20,311 nt of DNA, taken from contig JADNYJ010000565.1 of the NCBI GenBank assembly GCA_015501075.1, positions 1 to 20,311 on the forward strand, in the 5' to 3' direction. Below the pieces are notes generated by a model. It was not told where the DNA came from and searched no databases. It was given only the letters and a program-made list of their open reading frames with translations. Shown piece after piece: positions 1 to 9,126 of the stretch (within the stretch, counting starts at the first letter, position 1; each line of letters begins with the position of its first letter). Source of the DNA: Gymnopilus junonius (taxonomy: Eukaryota > Basidiomycota > Agaricomycetes > Agaricales > Galerinaceae). Both the position numbers and the translations under genes were made by a program.

Positions 1-1618
1 ATGAGTAGCAGTTTGTCATTGTTACCGAGAATGACAAAGTGATTTCCTTGGCCATTGAAGAAGCACCGCCCAATGTCACCGTCAGTCTGTCACTAGTGCT
101 GAATCCATTCTTGCCTTACTGTGAAAATGATGAAACTAGATCTATCATCTGAAGTTTGATGAGACCAGAAGAGTGGTAACTAAACAGTGTACTCGCCAGC
201 TTTAAAATCATTATATGCTGCAGTTGCAACATTGTACATATGTTACTAAGTAATGGCAGACCAGTGGACTTTCAAGTATCATCACAAGATGGTCTAGGCT
301 GCATCTAAGCCTCGAGGACTATACAGTAATTTATTGCTGACCAGAACAATTGTCGTGCACTTGCAAGGATGGCCAATTTGAATTACCAAAACATGCCAGG
401 AGAGCAGTCCAAGGACGTTGGAGCGTGCAGCGGCTCCACAACAAAAATGTTACTTGGCAACTAATAAACAAAGATGTGCTAAGGATTTGCCAGCCTGCAG
501 CTTGCTTCACATACAGAGTAGGGCAAGAGTAGGTCACAAAATATTGGGCAATGGGGACATCAAGTACCACTTCACTTGCAGTAATAACTTATAAGAGGCA
601 TCATGATAAATTTATGGCATGTGGAAGTTATAAGAGATCTATTTAAAGTACTTGATGGTAAATATGAAGGAAATAAAGGAGAAGAAAGCTACTGTCTGCA
701 TCTGCTGCTGTAGCCACTCTTGCCATGCCTGCCGCTCACCTGCGAGAGCCTCTTCTCACCCCTGCAGCCATTCCCGCCATTCCCGCTGTTCCTGCCATTC
801 ATCTGCAACTGCCTCTTCTTGCCCCTGCAGCCATTCCTGCCATTCCCGCCATTCATCTGCAACTGCCTCTTCTCGCCCCTGCCACCATTGATGCCATTGT
901 CCTTGCGATTGTTGGTACTCGTGCGATATTTCCTGGGCAAGCTCCTGTTGCCCCCCCCCTTGGATCTAAGCCTGAATCAATGTAAATCAGTCTTGGGCAT
1001 AATGTTACCATGAGAATTATATCTTACTTTGCCGGAGCACATGCCTCAACTCATCAGAATCAATGGGTGAGGTGTAATGATGACTTGGTAATGATGTGCT
1101 TTGTGCACCATTGACCATTGGTGAAATCATCAAGAACTAGGGCCCTAGTAAGGTGAGTCAGAAAAAAGGGTACATGACACAATGTGTGATATACAAAGTC
1201 CCATTTGTTAACCTAACAGAGCAAATATCAAGAATAGGGCATTAAACACTTGTTAAAAGTCCACTTACTGTGGTCTCCCTGCATTGGGGGTGGTCACTGG
1301 GGAGGACTAACACCAAATGAATCAATCAGAATGTACTTGCTGGCGAAAGCACTCACTGTGGATGCCTGAGTGGGGAGAGTGGCTGCAGGTTCAGGAGAGG
1401 ATGCCAGTGAGAGCTGTGATTGGCCCCACTCTGTCTCAGTTGGCAAAGGGCCAACAGGAGATCTACCAGCAACATATATGAGGTTCAAGGCCAAAACCAG
1501 GGAGGACAAGACAATTTACTGTTGGCCACTATTAACACGAGGCAACAAAGGAGGCTGTTACAAACCAAAAGATGTCAATGAAACCCCACGCCATAAGATC
1601 TGTATGACACCCACTGTC
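1..1618. other. Gene-poor left flank, no recognisable gene
   Basis: I recognise no complete gene here. Positions 9-152 form a short open frame on the + strand (46 codons, no start inside the window) that could be the tail of a gene entering from the left, but it matches no family I know. Other open frames (for example around 350-532 and 1370-1618) are short, have no recognisable motif and are interrupted on both sides. The stretch contains a small minisatellite (749-900) and a C-rich run near 951-958. It ends exactly where the left LTR begins. It may be decayed transposon sequence, possibly including the missing 5' part of the hAT element that resumes after the retrotransposon, but I could not show that. 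Confidence 0.5.
749..900. repeat. Minisatellite, about 2.5 units of 54-63 bp
   Basis: A unit beginning CCTCTTCTCACCCCTGCAG at 749 recurs at 812 and, truncated, at 866. The first unit is 63 bp and the second 54 bp; the difference is one 9-bp step within an inner run of CCATTCC(C/T)G-like steps. Because both unit lengths are multiples of three, the array stays open in several frames and produces Ala/Pro/Ile-rich or Cys/His/Ser-rich translations. I take these to be by-products of the repeat rather than genes. Confidence 0.7.
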
Positions 1619-1709
1619 TGTTACAACTCTCTTTTCTGTTATCTTATCGCGCGCCCTTCATTTTCTTTTCTTTATCATTTATCGAACGATTACTACTTAT
1701 AGTTTCTTC

Positions 1710-1738
1710 ATGATCATCTTCGCTCGCGAGATGATCAT
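1710..1738 (+). repeat. Hairpin in LTR U3
   Basis: ATGATCATCT (1710-1719) and AGATGATCAT (1729-1738) form perfect 10-bp arms around a 9-nt loop. Both arms are unchanged in the 3' LTR (8759-8768 and 8778-8787), while the loop differs at two CpG positions. More TGATCATC/GATGATCA motifs follow downstream in U3. The arrangement could be a protein-binding palindrome or an RNA/DNA hairpin; the function is unknown. Confidence 0.6.
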
Positions 1739-1874
1739 TCTCTCTCTTACTTGTATGAGGACAATCTTCCCTTTCTGATCATCATCCCTTCCGCAGTACC
1801 CTATGATGATCATCCCCTTCCGATTCCCCTTGTTTCGTCACCGTTTCATTATATTATTATCAACCACAAATAAC

Positions 1875-1882
1875 TATATAAA
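1875..1882 (+). promoter_or_regulatory. TATA box of the 5' LTR
   Basis: TATATAAA lies 32 bp before the sequence complementary to the predicted primer-binding site, the spacing expected between a TATA box and an RNA polymerase II start. The same box is conserved at 8924-8931 in the 3' LTR with identical spacing. Confidence 0.7.
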
Positions 1883-2076
1883 CAGTAGCTAGACTACAAT
1901 GTACATTAGCTTGTTCTTGAGAAATATACATCTCTTGTAACATTCGAGACGAACTTGAACCACTAGGCATTCTTCTGTCGAAGACAATACCTAGCGGACT
2001 TCATCGAACGAACTCTACGACTACTACGCCAGACCTTATCTTATCTGATTAGGTTCTGTCGTCAACATCGTAACAA

Positions 2077-2088
2077 AAGAACAAGCTA
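2077..2088 (+). other. Primer-binding site, predicted self-primed
   Basis: One base after the left LTR, AAGAACAAGCTA is the exact reverse complement of TAGCTTGTTCTT at 1907-1918, which is where the LTR transcript should begin. In Tf1 and related sushi-type elements the 5' end of the RNA folds onto such a site and, after cleavage, primes minus-strand synthesis without a tRNA. Twelve consecutive pairs at exactly the expected place support the same mechanism here. I see no obvious tRNA 3'-end complement at this site. Confidence 0.75.
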
Positions 2089-2100
2089 CCACCTCATTCA

Positions 2101-3413
2101 ATGCTTCTGCCTAGCAAGCGTTATCCACCGACATTACGGCTCGAAGAAGAGGATGATTCGCCGCTAGTTTTAGTGACGAAGAATTCTCTGACCCGAACAC
2201 CGACCGAACCTCTGACGCAGGCGCGTCCGACGAATTTGAAACACCACCAGAAGGAGAAGAACCTCCTCTAACCCGATCGACTTTTCTTGGATCTAATCTC
2301 CAAGAACCCGGTGTATTAAGACCTGACTTTGAATCTTTGCTAGCCACCCTACTTGGATCCCAACCCGTCTTTTACCCAACAACGAACCAGAAATGCCCGG
2401 AGAATCCTCTGACGCTCCCCCTGCCGCCCCCACCTCCCCTACTGGAAAAGGAATAGGAATCATTCCTGCCCCCTTTTCCGGAGACCGTTCCAAGGTCAAG
2501 ACCTTCATCCAAGATGTGGGCGATTACTTCGACTTAAATGGCGACATCTACAATACCGACGTCAAAAAATCGTATTTACCCTTGGACTTCTCAAAGGAGG
2601 AGAAGCAGAAGCCTGGAAGAAGGCCTTCAGAGAAGACCACACCACAGAGGACAAAAACGCCGCAGGCGTACCAACCGGAACAATCACCAAGAACTACGGC
2701 TCTGCCCTAGAATTCGAAAAGGCTTTTAATGAAGCCTTCAAACCGACTGAGACGAAGGACCAAGCGTTCTTCGAACTCCGAAACCTGAAGCAAGGAAAAG
2801 CTTCAGCTGCAGAACTGAACACCAAGTTCAATGAACTTGTGAAGACCGCCAAGATTCCCACTACTGGGAATGAGAGCGTCTTGATCGACTACTACATGAA
2901 CGCCTTGAACAACTGGCTTCAAGAAAAATTATGGGACTCGACATCCTCCCAACCACACTCGCTGCCTGGCAGCGAAAGGCAGTCGAGTACGACACCCATC
3001 GAACGAATCTAGCGTGACTTTTGGGCAAAACCACCACCCAAGCGCCGAATGAACGAAAGACCTGGTGGGCTAATTTAGCCAGAGGAAACCCGCCCCGCAC
3101 TACCACGCGCCAGCATCCAGAACGAACCACCGAGACCCGAACGCCATGGACGTAGACAAGATAGACGTCTATGCCATGACCCAGAAGAACGAAGCGAGCT
3201 CATGAGGAAAGGGCTTTGCTTCCGATGCAAGAAGCCCGGGCATGTCTCGAGAGACTGCCCGAGAAGGGCAAGAACAGGAGGAACCCTCCACCAAAGAAGA
3301 ACCCCCTCAAAGGGAAAGCGCTCCACGCGCACATAAGGTCCCTCATGCAGGACCTTACCGAAGAAGAACGCGAAGAAGTGTACGAGATGGGAGACCAAGA
3401 GGGTTTTCAATAA
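2101..3413 (+). pseudogene. gag: gag (capsid/nucleocapsid) pseudogene
   Basis: This encodes the structural Gag precursor that would form virus-like particles. Conserved pieces are spread over all three frames. An ATG at 2101 opens a short frame; an acidic, Pro-rich leader follows; and a second frame from ATG 2393 carries an N-terminal Gag core including GDRSKVKTFIQDVGDYFDLN. The usual Gag signal GGEAEAWKKAF then appears one frame over, continuing to about 2920. A nucleocapsid CCHC knuckle (C-x2-C-x4-H-x4-C) lies at 3217-3258, and an acidic tail with LTEEEREEVYEMGDQEGF ends at a TAA at 3411-3413. At least five frame changes and an in-frame TGA near 3008 break it. The true start, 2101 or 2393, is not certain. 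Confidence 0.85.
3217..3258 (+). other. Gag CCHC zinc knuckle
   Basis: The residues CFRCKKPGHVSRDC give the retroviral nucleocapsid spacing C-x2-C-x4-H-x4-C, which binds one zinc and packages element RNA. It is intact in its own frame although the frame breaks soon after. Confidence 0.9.
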
Positions 3414-6400
3414 GGAGATGCATGAGACCAACATATGCAACTCCATCTCTAGATATTTATTCTGTAGTCTCGGCTCGAATTGAAAATAAATCGCTTCAAT
3501 TGCCCTTTTCATTCGAGACCGAGAACAGAACGAAAATCGTTGGATCCGCTCTAGGAGACACTGGAGCAAAAGGGAAGTTCATCAACCAGAACTTCACGAA
3601 GAAACACAACCTGGTAACGAAGGCATTGGAAAAGGAAATCCGAGTTTACAATGTAGACGGAACCCCGAACAAAAAGGGAACCATCAAACGCTATGTGGAT
3701 CTAAAGCTCGACATCGACGGACAACCTCGAACGGAATGATTACTGGTCACCGGCCTCGGAAAGCAGAAGATTATTCTTGGCTTTCCCTGGTTCGAAGAAA
3801 ACAACCCGGACATCAACTGGAAAGACGGACAGATCAAACTCAACAGGGAGATTAGTACTACTTCCCAAATAGAAGAAGTACCCGATGAGGAAATCCAACA
3901 AGTCAATCAATTGGACGACTCTTCGGACTTAATCATTTCCTTTTTAGGCAACAAACCCCTTCCGGAAATGAAGGAGGTCTGGAACATCCCTGAGGATGAC
4001 AACGAAATTTGGATCAACGCGAAACTAACCTCTTCACAGATCTTCGCCCAGAAGCACGACGTGAAAAAGGAAGAAAACCACTCAAAGAAATGATCCCACC
4101 GGAATACCATGAATACCTGGATATCTTCGACAAGGACACCGCCAACCGATTCCCCGAGTCTCGATCTTGGGACCATAAGATCGAACTCAAAGAAGGCTTT
4201 CAACCCAAGGTTTTAAGACGTATCCTCTGACACCCTCTGAGGATACCGAATTGGACAAATTCTGGAAGAAAACCTGAAGAAAGGATAATCGACCGTCTAA
4301 ATCACCCATGGCTTCCCCCTTCTTTTTCGTATCTAAGAAGGATGGAAAACTTCGACCCTGCCAAGACTACCGGTATCTGAATGAATGGACTGTCAAGAAC
4401 GCCTATCCTCTCCCTCTGATCCCCGAACTAATGGATAAACTCAAAGGAGCCAAGTATTTCACTAAACTTGACATCCGATGGGTTACAACAACATTCGGAT
4501 CAAGACGGCGACCAATGGAAAGCGGCGTTCAAGACAAACAAAGGACTCTTCGAACCGACGGTCATGTTTTTCGGCATGTGCAATTCCCCGGCAACGTTCC
4601 AGTCAATGATGGACTCGATGTTCAAAGACGTCGTCCATCAAGGCTTGTCATATCTACATGGATGATATTCTTATCTTCCATAAAGATAAGAAGAAACTGG
4701 AACAGATAACAAAGGAAGTACTTCAAATACTCCAGACAACGACTTGTATTTGAAACCGGAAAAATGCGCTTTTGCCCAGACAAAAATCGACTATCTTGGA
4801 ATGATCATCCAAGAAGGAAGATATCGATGGACCCTTCCAAGCTCAGTGTATCGCTGACTGGCCAGAACCAAAAACGTAAAACAGGTCCGATCTTTCTTAG
4901 GATTTGGAAACTTTTACAGAAGATTTATTCGGAAATACTCGGAAATAGCTCGCGCGCTTAATGAGCTATTAAAAAAGGACCGTAGCTTCGAATGGAATGA
5001 AGACGCCAAGAAATCATTCGAACTACTGAAACGAAAATTCACGGAAGAACCCGTATTGACCATGCCGACACTGCTAAACAATTTCAGATGAATGCGATGC
5101 ATCCAAATACGCATCTGGAGCAGTTTTAACTCAGCTCGACAGCAACGGAGACCGACACCCAGTGGCATTCATCTCTAAGACGTTCTCTCCTACGAGAGAA
5201 ATTACGAGATTTATGACAGAGAACTATTGGCGATGATCCGATCCCTCAAAGAATGGCGACACTACATTCAAGGATCAACATTTACGATGATCATCTATTC
5301 CGATCACAAAATTTGACGTACTTCAGAAGTACTCAGAAATTGAATAGATGCCAAGCAAGATGGTCTCTATTCCTTTCGGAATATGACATCCAATTGGTCC
5401 ACCTCCCCGGAAGCAAAATGGTACAATCGGATGCCCTCTCACGAAGACCGGACATGATCCCCGATGAGGATCATGACAATGAAGACAAGATTCTCCTTCC
5501 GGAGAATCTATTTATAAATTTGATTGACGCCGATCTGCAAATAGAAATCGCCCAATCAAGGAAACAGGACAAAGACGTAGTGACGCATTAAAACTCCTAA
5601 CCCAAGAAGACCTCGAAGCCTCGCCAAAGACTTAGACGACTGGGAGACAATGCAAATGGAAGGCATCGGGGAATTGATCTTTTACAAGAAAAAGAACTAT
5701 ATTCCCGATGACCAGAACTACGCAGGAAAATCGTCGCGATGTACCATGACTCGGTCACCGCAGGACACCCCGGAGAACTGGAAACATACAACGCTGTACG
5801 ACAACTGTACTGGTGGCCCGGAATGCGAACATTCGTCAAAAATTATGTAAAGGGTGCGGACAATGCCAACAGTTCAAGATCAACCGAAACCCGGTGAATC
5901 CCTCCTTGCACCCGATTGAAGGAGCCAAATCCATGAGACCATTCGCACAATGCTCTCATGGATCACGGACCTCCCTAACATTGACGGATATGACTCATTA
6001 TTGATCATGGTCGATCACGGACTTACAAAGGGGGTAATTATCATGCCTTGCTCGAAAACTCTTTCGCAAGAAGGAGCGGCATTACTCCTTCAGGACAACC
6101 TTTTCAAGCGATTTGGCCTACCGGACAGCATCATTTCCGATAGAGGACCCCAATTCGCAGCAAAAGCCTTCCAAGAACTGCTCAAACTTCTTGGAATCAA
6201 GTCAAAACTGTCAACGGCGTATCACCCTCAGTCAGATGGTACCACGGAACGATTCAATCAGGAAATAGAAGCGTATCTTGCTATCTATTGCTCGTCGAAC
6301 CGACCACCTGGAAACAACACGTTGGCACCCTGGAATTCGTCCATAACGATCGAAGACATGCGGACAGGCAAAGAACCCCGTTTGAACTCATGTTCGGAAC

Positions 6401-6994
6401 CAACCCAGTGGCTATTCCCACCACATTCGAAAATACGAAGTTTCCCTCCGTAGAAGAAAAACTGAAAAACCTCATCTCGGACAGAAAAGAAGCCCTTGCC
6501 GCACGAACTGGCAAGAGCAAGAATGGCTGATCGACGAAAGTCTAACTTTGTACCATTCAAAGAAGGACAAAAGGTATGGCTTGATTCGAGAAATCTCAAG
6601 ACACGGTACAACAAGAAGCTGGCACCTAGAAGGAAGGACCGTTCAAGATCAAATGCGTCTAGGACCTCTCACGTATCAACTACAGTTGCCAAAGACATGG
6701 AGGATTCACGACATCTTCCATGCAACGTTGTTGATGCCTTACACGGAAACACAGGTTCACGGCCGGAACTTCACTCTACCACCCCCTGAAACGATTGATG
6801 GAGAACCAGAATACGAGGTCGAAACAATTCTGAACCATCGAAAGTACAGAAACGGACACTATCAATACCACGTCAAGTGGCTCGGCTATCCGATATCCGA
6901 AGCATCGTGGGAACCCGGGTCAAACCTTGCCAACGCGTCAGAAAAACTTGAAGTTTACAAGCAACTTCATCACTTACCACCCTACCAATCATGA
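3414..6994 (+). pseudogene. pol: pol (PR-RT-RH-IN-chromodomain) pseudogene
   Basis: Order of domains: aspartic protease with its DTGA motif at 3557-3568, interrupted by TGA 3737-3739; reverse transcriptase from about 4200, with [18 protein letters not shown] near 4317, a cut within the palm at about 4475, and YMDD at 4655-4666; RNase H with the catalytic-type DAS at 5096-5104 and a C-terminal SDALSRRPD near 5430; integrase with an HHCC zinc domain (His at 5745 and 5766, Cys at 5855 and 5864) and a core whose Asp (6139-6141) and Glu (6247-6249) are 35 residues apart; a GPY/F-type region near 6650-6780; and a C-terminal chromodomain. A dozen or so frame changes separate these blocks. All domains are present, so it is a full-length copy that decayed (or was mis-sequenced), not a deletion derivative. 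Confidence 0.92.
6809..6976 (+). other. Integrase C-terminal chromodomain
   Basis: In the uninterrupted frame 6548-6994 the protein ends with a chromodomain. It starts at EYEVETILNHRK, continues through YQYHVKWLGYP, and then SWEP with the aromatic residues expected of a methyl-lysine-type fold. In chromoviruses this module steers integration toward chromatin carrying particular histone marks. Stop codon 6992-6994 ends pol and overlaps the next ATG. Confidence 0.9.
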
Positions 6995-7380
6995 ACCCGA
7001 ACACCGCGTCCCCCTCTTACTATGACAACACGTATGGCCGACCTCTTTACAATAAACTCGAACACCCGCCCCTCTCTCACCAAAACGATACATTTACCGT
7101 CGACACCCTTACCTTCCCGAAACCGCCACCCCACCACCCCGAACAGATGAGGATCACTTATTGGGAAATGGAAGTTCGCACAAGAACCCCCTGCACCATA
7201 CCCAATAATATAACCTGGAAAAGCGAGCAAGAATGGAATGCCATCGTGACCACCAGAATGATCGATCGAGAGAACGACAGATGGGAAGCTGAAACGATCA
7301 CTCCTACCAAGGAGAAGGCCTCAAGGTGCCTGATCAAGAAACTGCGGACTGTCCTTGAGGAATACTTGGAATACTTATAA
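6991..7380 (+). CDS. Retrotransposon accessory ORF, unknown function (129 aa)
   Basis: This is an intact 129-codon frame whose ATG overlaps the pol stop as ATGA. I recognise no domain. The first 50 residues are rich in Pro, His and Tyr. Then comes a segment rich in Trp, Glu and Arg, including MRITYWEMEVRTRTP and NDRWEAETITPTKEK, and a Leu/Glu/Tyr-rich tail ending EEYLEYL. It is inside the element, on the same strand as gag-pol and before the right LTR, so it is element-encoded. It is the longest stretch of the element that needs no frame repair, apart from the integrase end. How it is translated is unknown: reinitiation after pol is possible given the overlap, as is a spliced or internal mRNA. 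It could also have been a C-terminal part of pol made by frameshift. Confidence 0.55.
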   Translation: MNPNTASPSYYDNTYGRPLYNKLEHPPLSHQNDTFTVDTLTFPKPPPHHPEQMRITYWEMEVRTRTPCTIPNNITWKSEQEWNAIVTTRMIDRENDRWEAETITPTKEKASRCLIKKLRTVLEEYLEYL

Positions 7381-7385
7381 AAAGG
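7376..7385 (+). promoter_or_regulatory. Possible internal TATA box before the zinc-knuckle ORF
   Basis: TATAAAAAGG overlaps the stop codon of the preceding ORF and lies about 60 bp before the ATG at 7436. The spacing would suit a separate transcript for the downstream ORF. AT-rich sequence at a stop codon can arise by chance, so this is only a suggestion. Confidence 0.3.
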
Positions 7386-7435
7386 CAAACCAACCCCCTT
7401 GTATTCCTTAAGTCCCTTCATTATCTCCTACAAAC

Positions 7436-8622
7436 ATGCCTCGCTTTTCTACTCGAACTCGCGCCGCCGCCTCTGCCCCAACTCGTCTCCTTCTGCAATA
7501 CGCACTCGCCTGGCCCAAGCGAATGCACCCTCGCCCGAACCAACCCCAGTCCCCTCATCCTCTCATTCTAGAACTGAAGTCCGCCTTTCTCAGACGGACT
7601 CCTCCTCCAACTCGCCCGACCGAACGACGCTCCTTACACTAGATACCCACCTCCTATCCCTACGGTACACGCCCCACTCCGTTCTGTTGAGGACTTCCTC
7701 AACTTACTTGACTTTGTCGATTTTCAACAGCTTACCCATAAGGAACTAGAACAGTTCCTTCAACACCCCGTTGTTAGTCCACCACCCTTGAAGTCCTTCA
7801 AAACGATCCCTTCCTCAGAGACACCCTCTGCCAGTTCAAACACGAAACGGATTGTACCACATGCCACCGCGAAATAGTCAAAGCATCTCGAACAAAGTCG
7901 TTGCAATTGTTCGAGACTCTCATGCGCTTCCGACTCAAAAGGGTCATTAATCCTCTCCTCGTTAGCAGCAGACGACGAGGAGAATGCCCTCCCACTTCTA
8001 CATCTGCCATTAGGTCCGAGGACGAACCTTTCCACTCCCCCTCTCTTTATAACGTTGCCCCACAGACCTATCCGCCTGCTCCTCCTCGCGACGAACGATT
8101 TGTCAACACCGTCTCCGTCGACAACCGTTCCTCAGGACCCCTTCCGGCACGCTCCCATGCACCACCCCAACCACACTGCCCATCACCACCAGAAGACACC
8201 CCCTCGCCACCATGCAGACGACCTCTGCCCAGAACGCCGCCCATGACCACCCTCCTGCCTACCCCGAACCCTCTTCTTTACCAACCCAACCCCAGACTCC
8301 TTTCCGACCGGCCCGAACCCCGACGAACCCCCGACCGAGTCCACGACGGCGCTGCTTTGTTTGCAGCAGCGCGAACCACTGGCAGGCAGACTGCCGTAGC
8401 TACCGCTGCTGCCACTGCCGCCAGTATCGTCCTGGCCATAACTCGATCGACTGTAGTCGACGACCGATCCGACGAAGTGACGGGGAATTCGTAGGCTATG
8501 CCTACGAATTCACGGAAGAGCAATTGGCGCACGTCGACGACATCGACAGCACCGAACGACTGGCAAGACGCAGCATACGATGGCTGGCACGGAGAAGAGG
8601 CGGAGAACAATATGAGCAGTGA
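7436..8622 (+). pseudogene. Retrotransposon accessory protein with tandem zinc knuckles
   Basis: This is a second element-encoded ORF after pol, about 390 codons when its frame changes are followed. It starts MPRFSTRTRAAASAPTRLLL, then a Ser/Pro-rich part. Next is a probably helical block, in another frame, with SVEDFLNLLDFVDFQQL and HKELEQFLQHPVV (about 7690-7775). A C-T-T-C-H cluster sits at 7853-7867, followed by a basic helix, then a long Pro-rich stretch. The C-terminus holds two CCHC-like knuckles: C-x2-C-x4-H-x4-C at 8353-8394 and C-x2-C-x6-H-x4-C at 8407-8454. It ends with an Arg-rich tail and TGA at 8620-8622. Zinc knuckles suggest nucleic-acid binding, as in nucleocapsid, but this is separate from the Gag knuckle. 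I recall similar double-knuckle hypothetical proteins in agaric genomes but know no assigned role. Confidence 0.6.
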
Positions 8623-8658
8623 GCCCCATTATTGAAGCCAGGGGCTTCAATTCTTAGT

Positions 8659-8665
8659 AGGGGGG
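8659..8665 (+). other. Polypurine tract
   Basis: AGGGGGG followed by TAA lies immediately before the TG of the right LTR, the standard position for plus-strand priming in LTR retrotransposons. Confidence 0.85.
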
Positions 8666-8668
8666 TAA

Positions 8669-9125
8669 TGTTACGATTCTCTTTCCTGTTATCTTATCGC
8701 GCGCCCCTTTTTCCTTTTTCTTATCATTTATCGAACAATTACTATTTATAGTTTCTTCATGATCATCTTTGCTCGCAAGATGATCATTCACTTTCTTACT
8801 TGTATGAGGACAATCTTCCCTTTCTGATCATCATCCCTTCCGCAGTGCCCTATGATGATCATCCCCTTCCGATCCCCCTTGTTTCGTTATAGTTTCATTA
8901 TATTATTATCAACCACAAATAACTATATAAACAGTAGCTAGACTACGATGTACATTAGCTTGTTCTTGAGAATATACATCTCTTGTAACAACCAAGACAA
9001 ACTTGAACCACTAAGGCATTCTTCCGTCGAAGACAATACCTTAGCGGACTTCATCGAACGACTTCTACGACTACTACGCCAGACCTTATCTTATCTGATT
9101 AGGTTCTGTCGTCAACGTCGTAACA
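8669..9125 (+). repeat. 3' LTR
   Basis: A 457-bp copy of 1619-2075 with the same TGTTAC...GTAACA ends, TATA box (8924-8931), R start (8956-8967) and U3 hairpin (8759-8787). Several differences from the 5' copy are C-to-T or G-to-A changes at CpG sites; four or more are small indels. Confidence 0.95.
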
Positions 9126-9126
9126 T

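Larger units (their letters stand above)
1619..2075 (+). repeat. 5' LTR
   Basis: A 457-bp direct repeat matching 8669-9125. It starts TGTTAC and ends GTAACA, a perfect 6-bp terminal inverted repeat containing the canonical TG...CA. A TATATAAA box lies at 1875-1882, and the predicted transcript start (R) is about 32 bp downstream near 1907. A hairpin with 10-bp arms (1710-1719 and 1729-1738) and several TGATCATC repeats sit in the upstream (U3) part. Confidence 0.95.
1619..9125 (+). mobile_element. Ty3/Gypsy chromovirus LTR retrotransposon, degraded
   Basis: This is an element of about 7.5 kb with two 457-bp direct LTRs, a predicted primer-binding site after the left LTR and a polypurine tract before the right LTR. 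The internal order is gag, protease, reverse transcriptase, RNase H, integrase, chromodomain, which is the Ty3/Gypsy order; the chromodomain places it in the chromoviruses. After pol come two extra coding stretches (6991-7380 and 7436-8622) that are not part of the standard set. The coding region is broken by many frameshifts and by in-frame stops such as TGA at 3737-3739. By eye the LTRs differ at about 30 sites (6-7%), so this is not a recent insertion. The bases flanking the two ends do not form a clean target-site duplication. The copy is very unlikely to be autonomous. Confidence 0.93.

Noticed and set aside
749..900. CRISPR-like array
   Set aside because: Units are contiguous, differ in length and have no unique spacers; the genome is eukaryotic.
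652..940. Cys/His-rich or Ala/Pro-rich small proteins in several frames
   Set aside because: All are produced by the minisatellite; no frame is favoured and no start context or family match is seen.
1370..1618. BED-type zinc finger of the hAT transposase before the left LTR
   Set aside because: A frame here has Cys and His residues (YCW, GGCYK, HKIC), but the spacing does not fit a BED finger convincingly.
3405..3480. Programmed -1 frameshift between gag and pol
   Set aside because: Gag ends at 3413 and protease is in the -1 frame, but so many accidental frame changes surround it that a programmed event cannot be told apart, and no clear slippery site with a pseudoknot was seen.
3075..3569. 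164-codon minus-strand frame inside the retrotransposon
   Set aside because: It overlaps the Gag zinc knuckle and the start of protease on the + strand, and has no recognisable domain.
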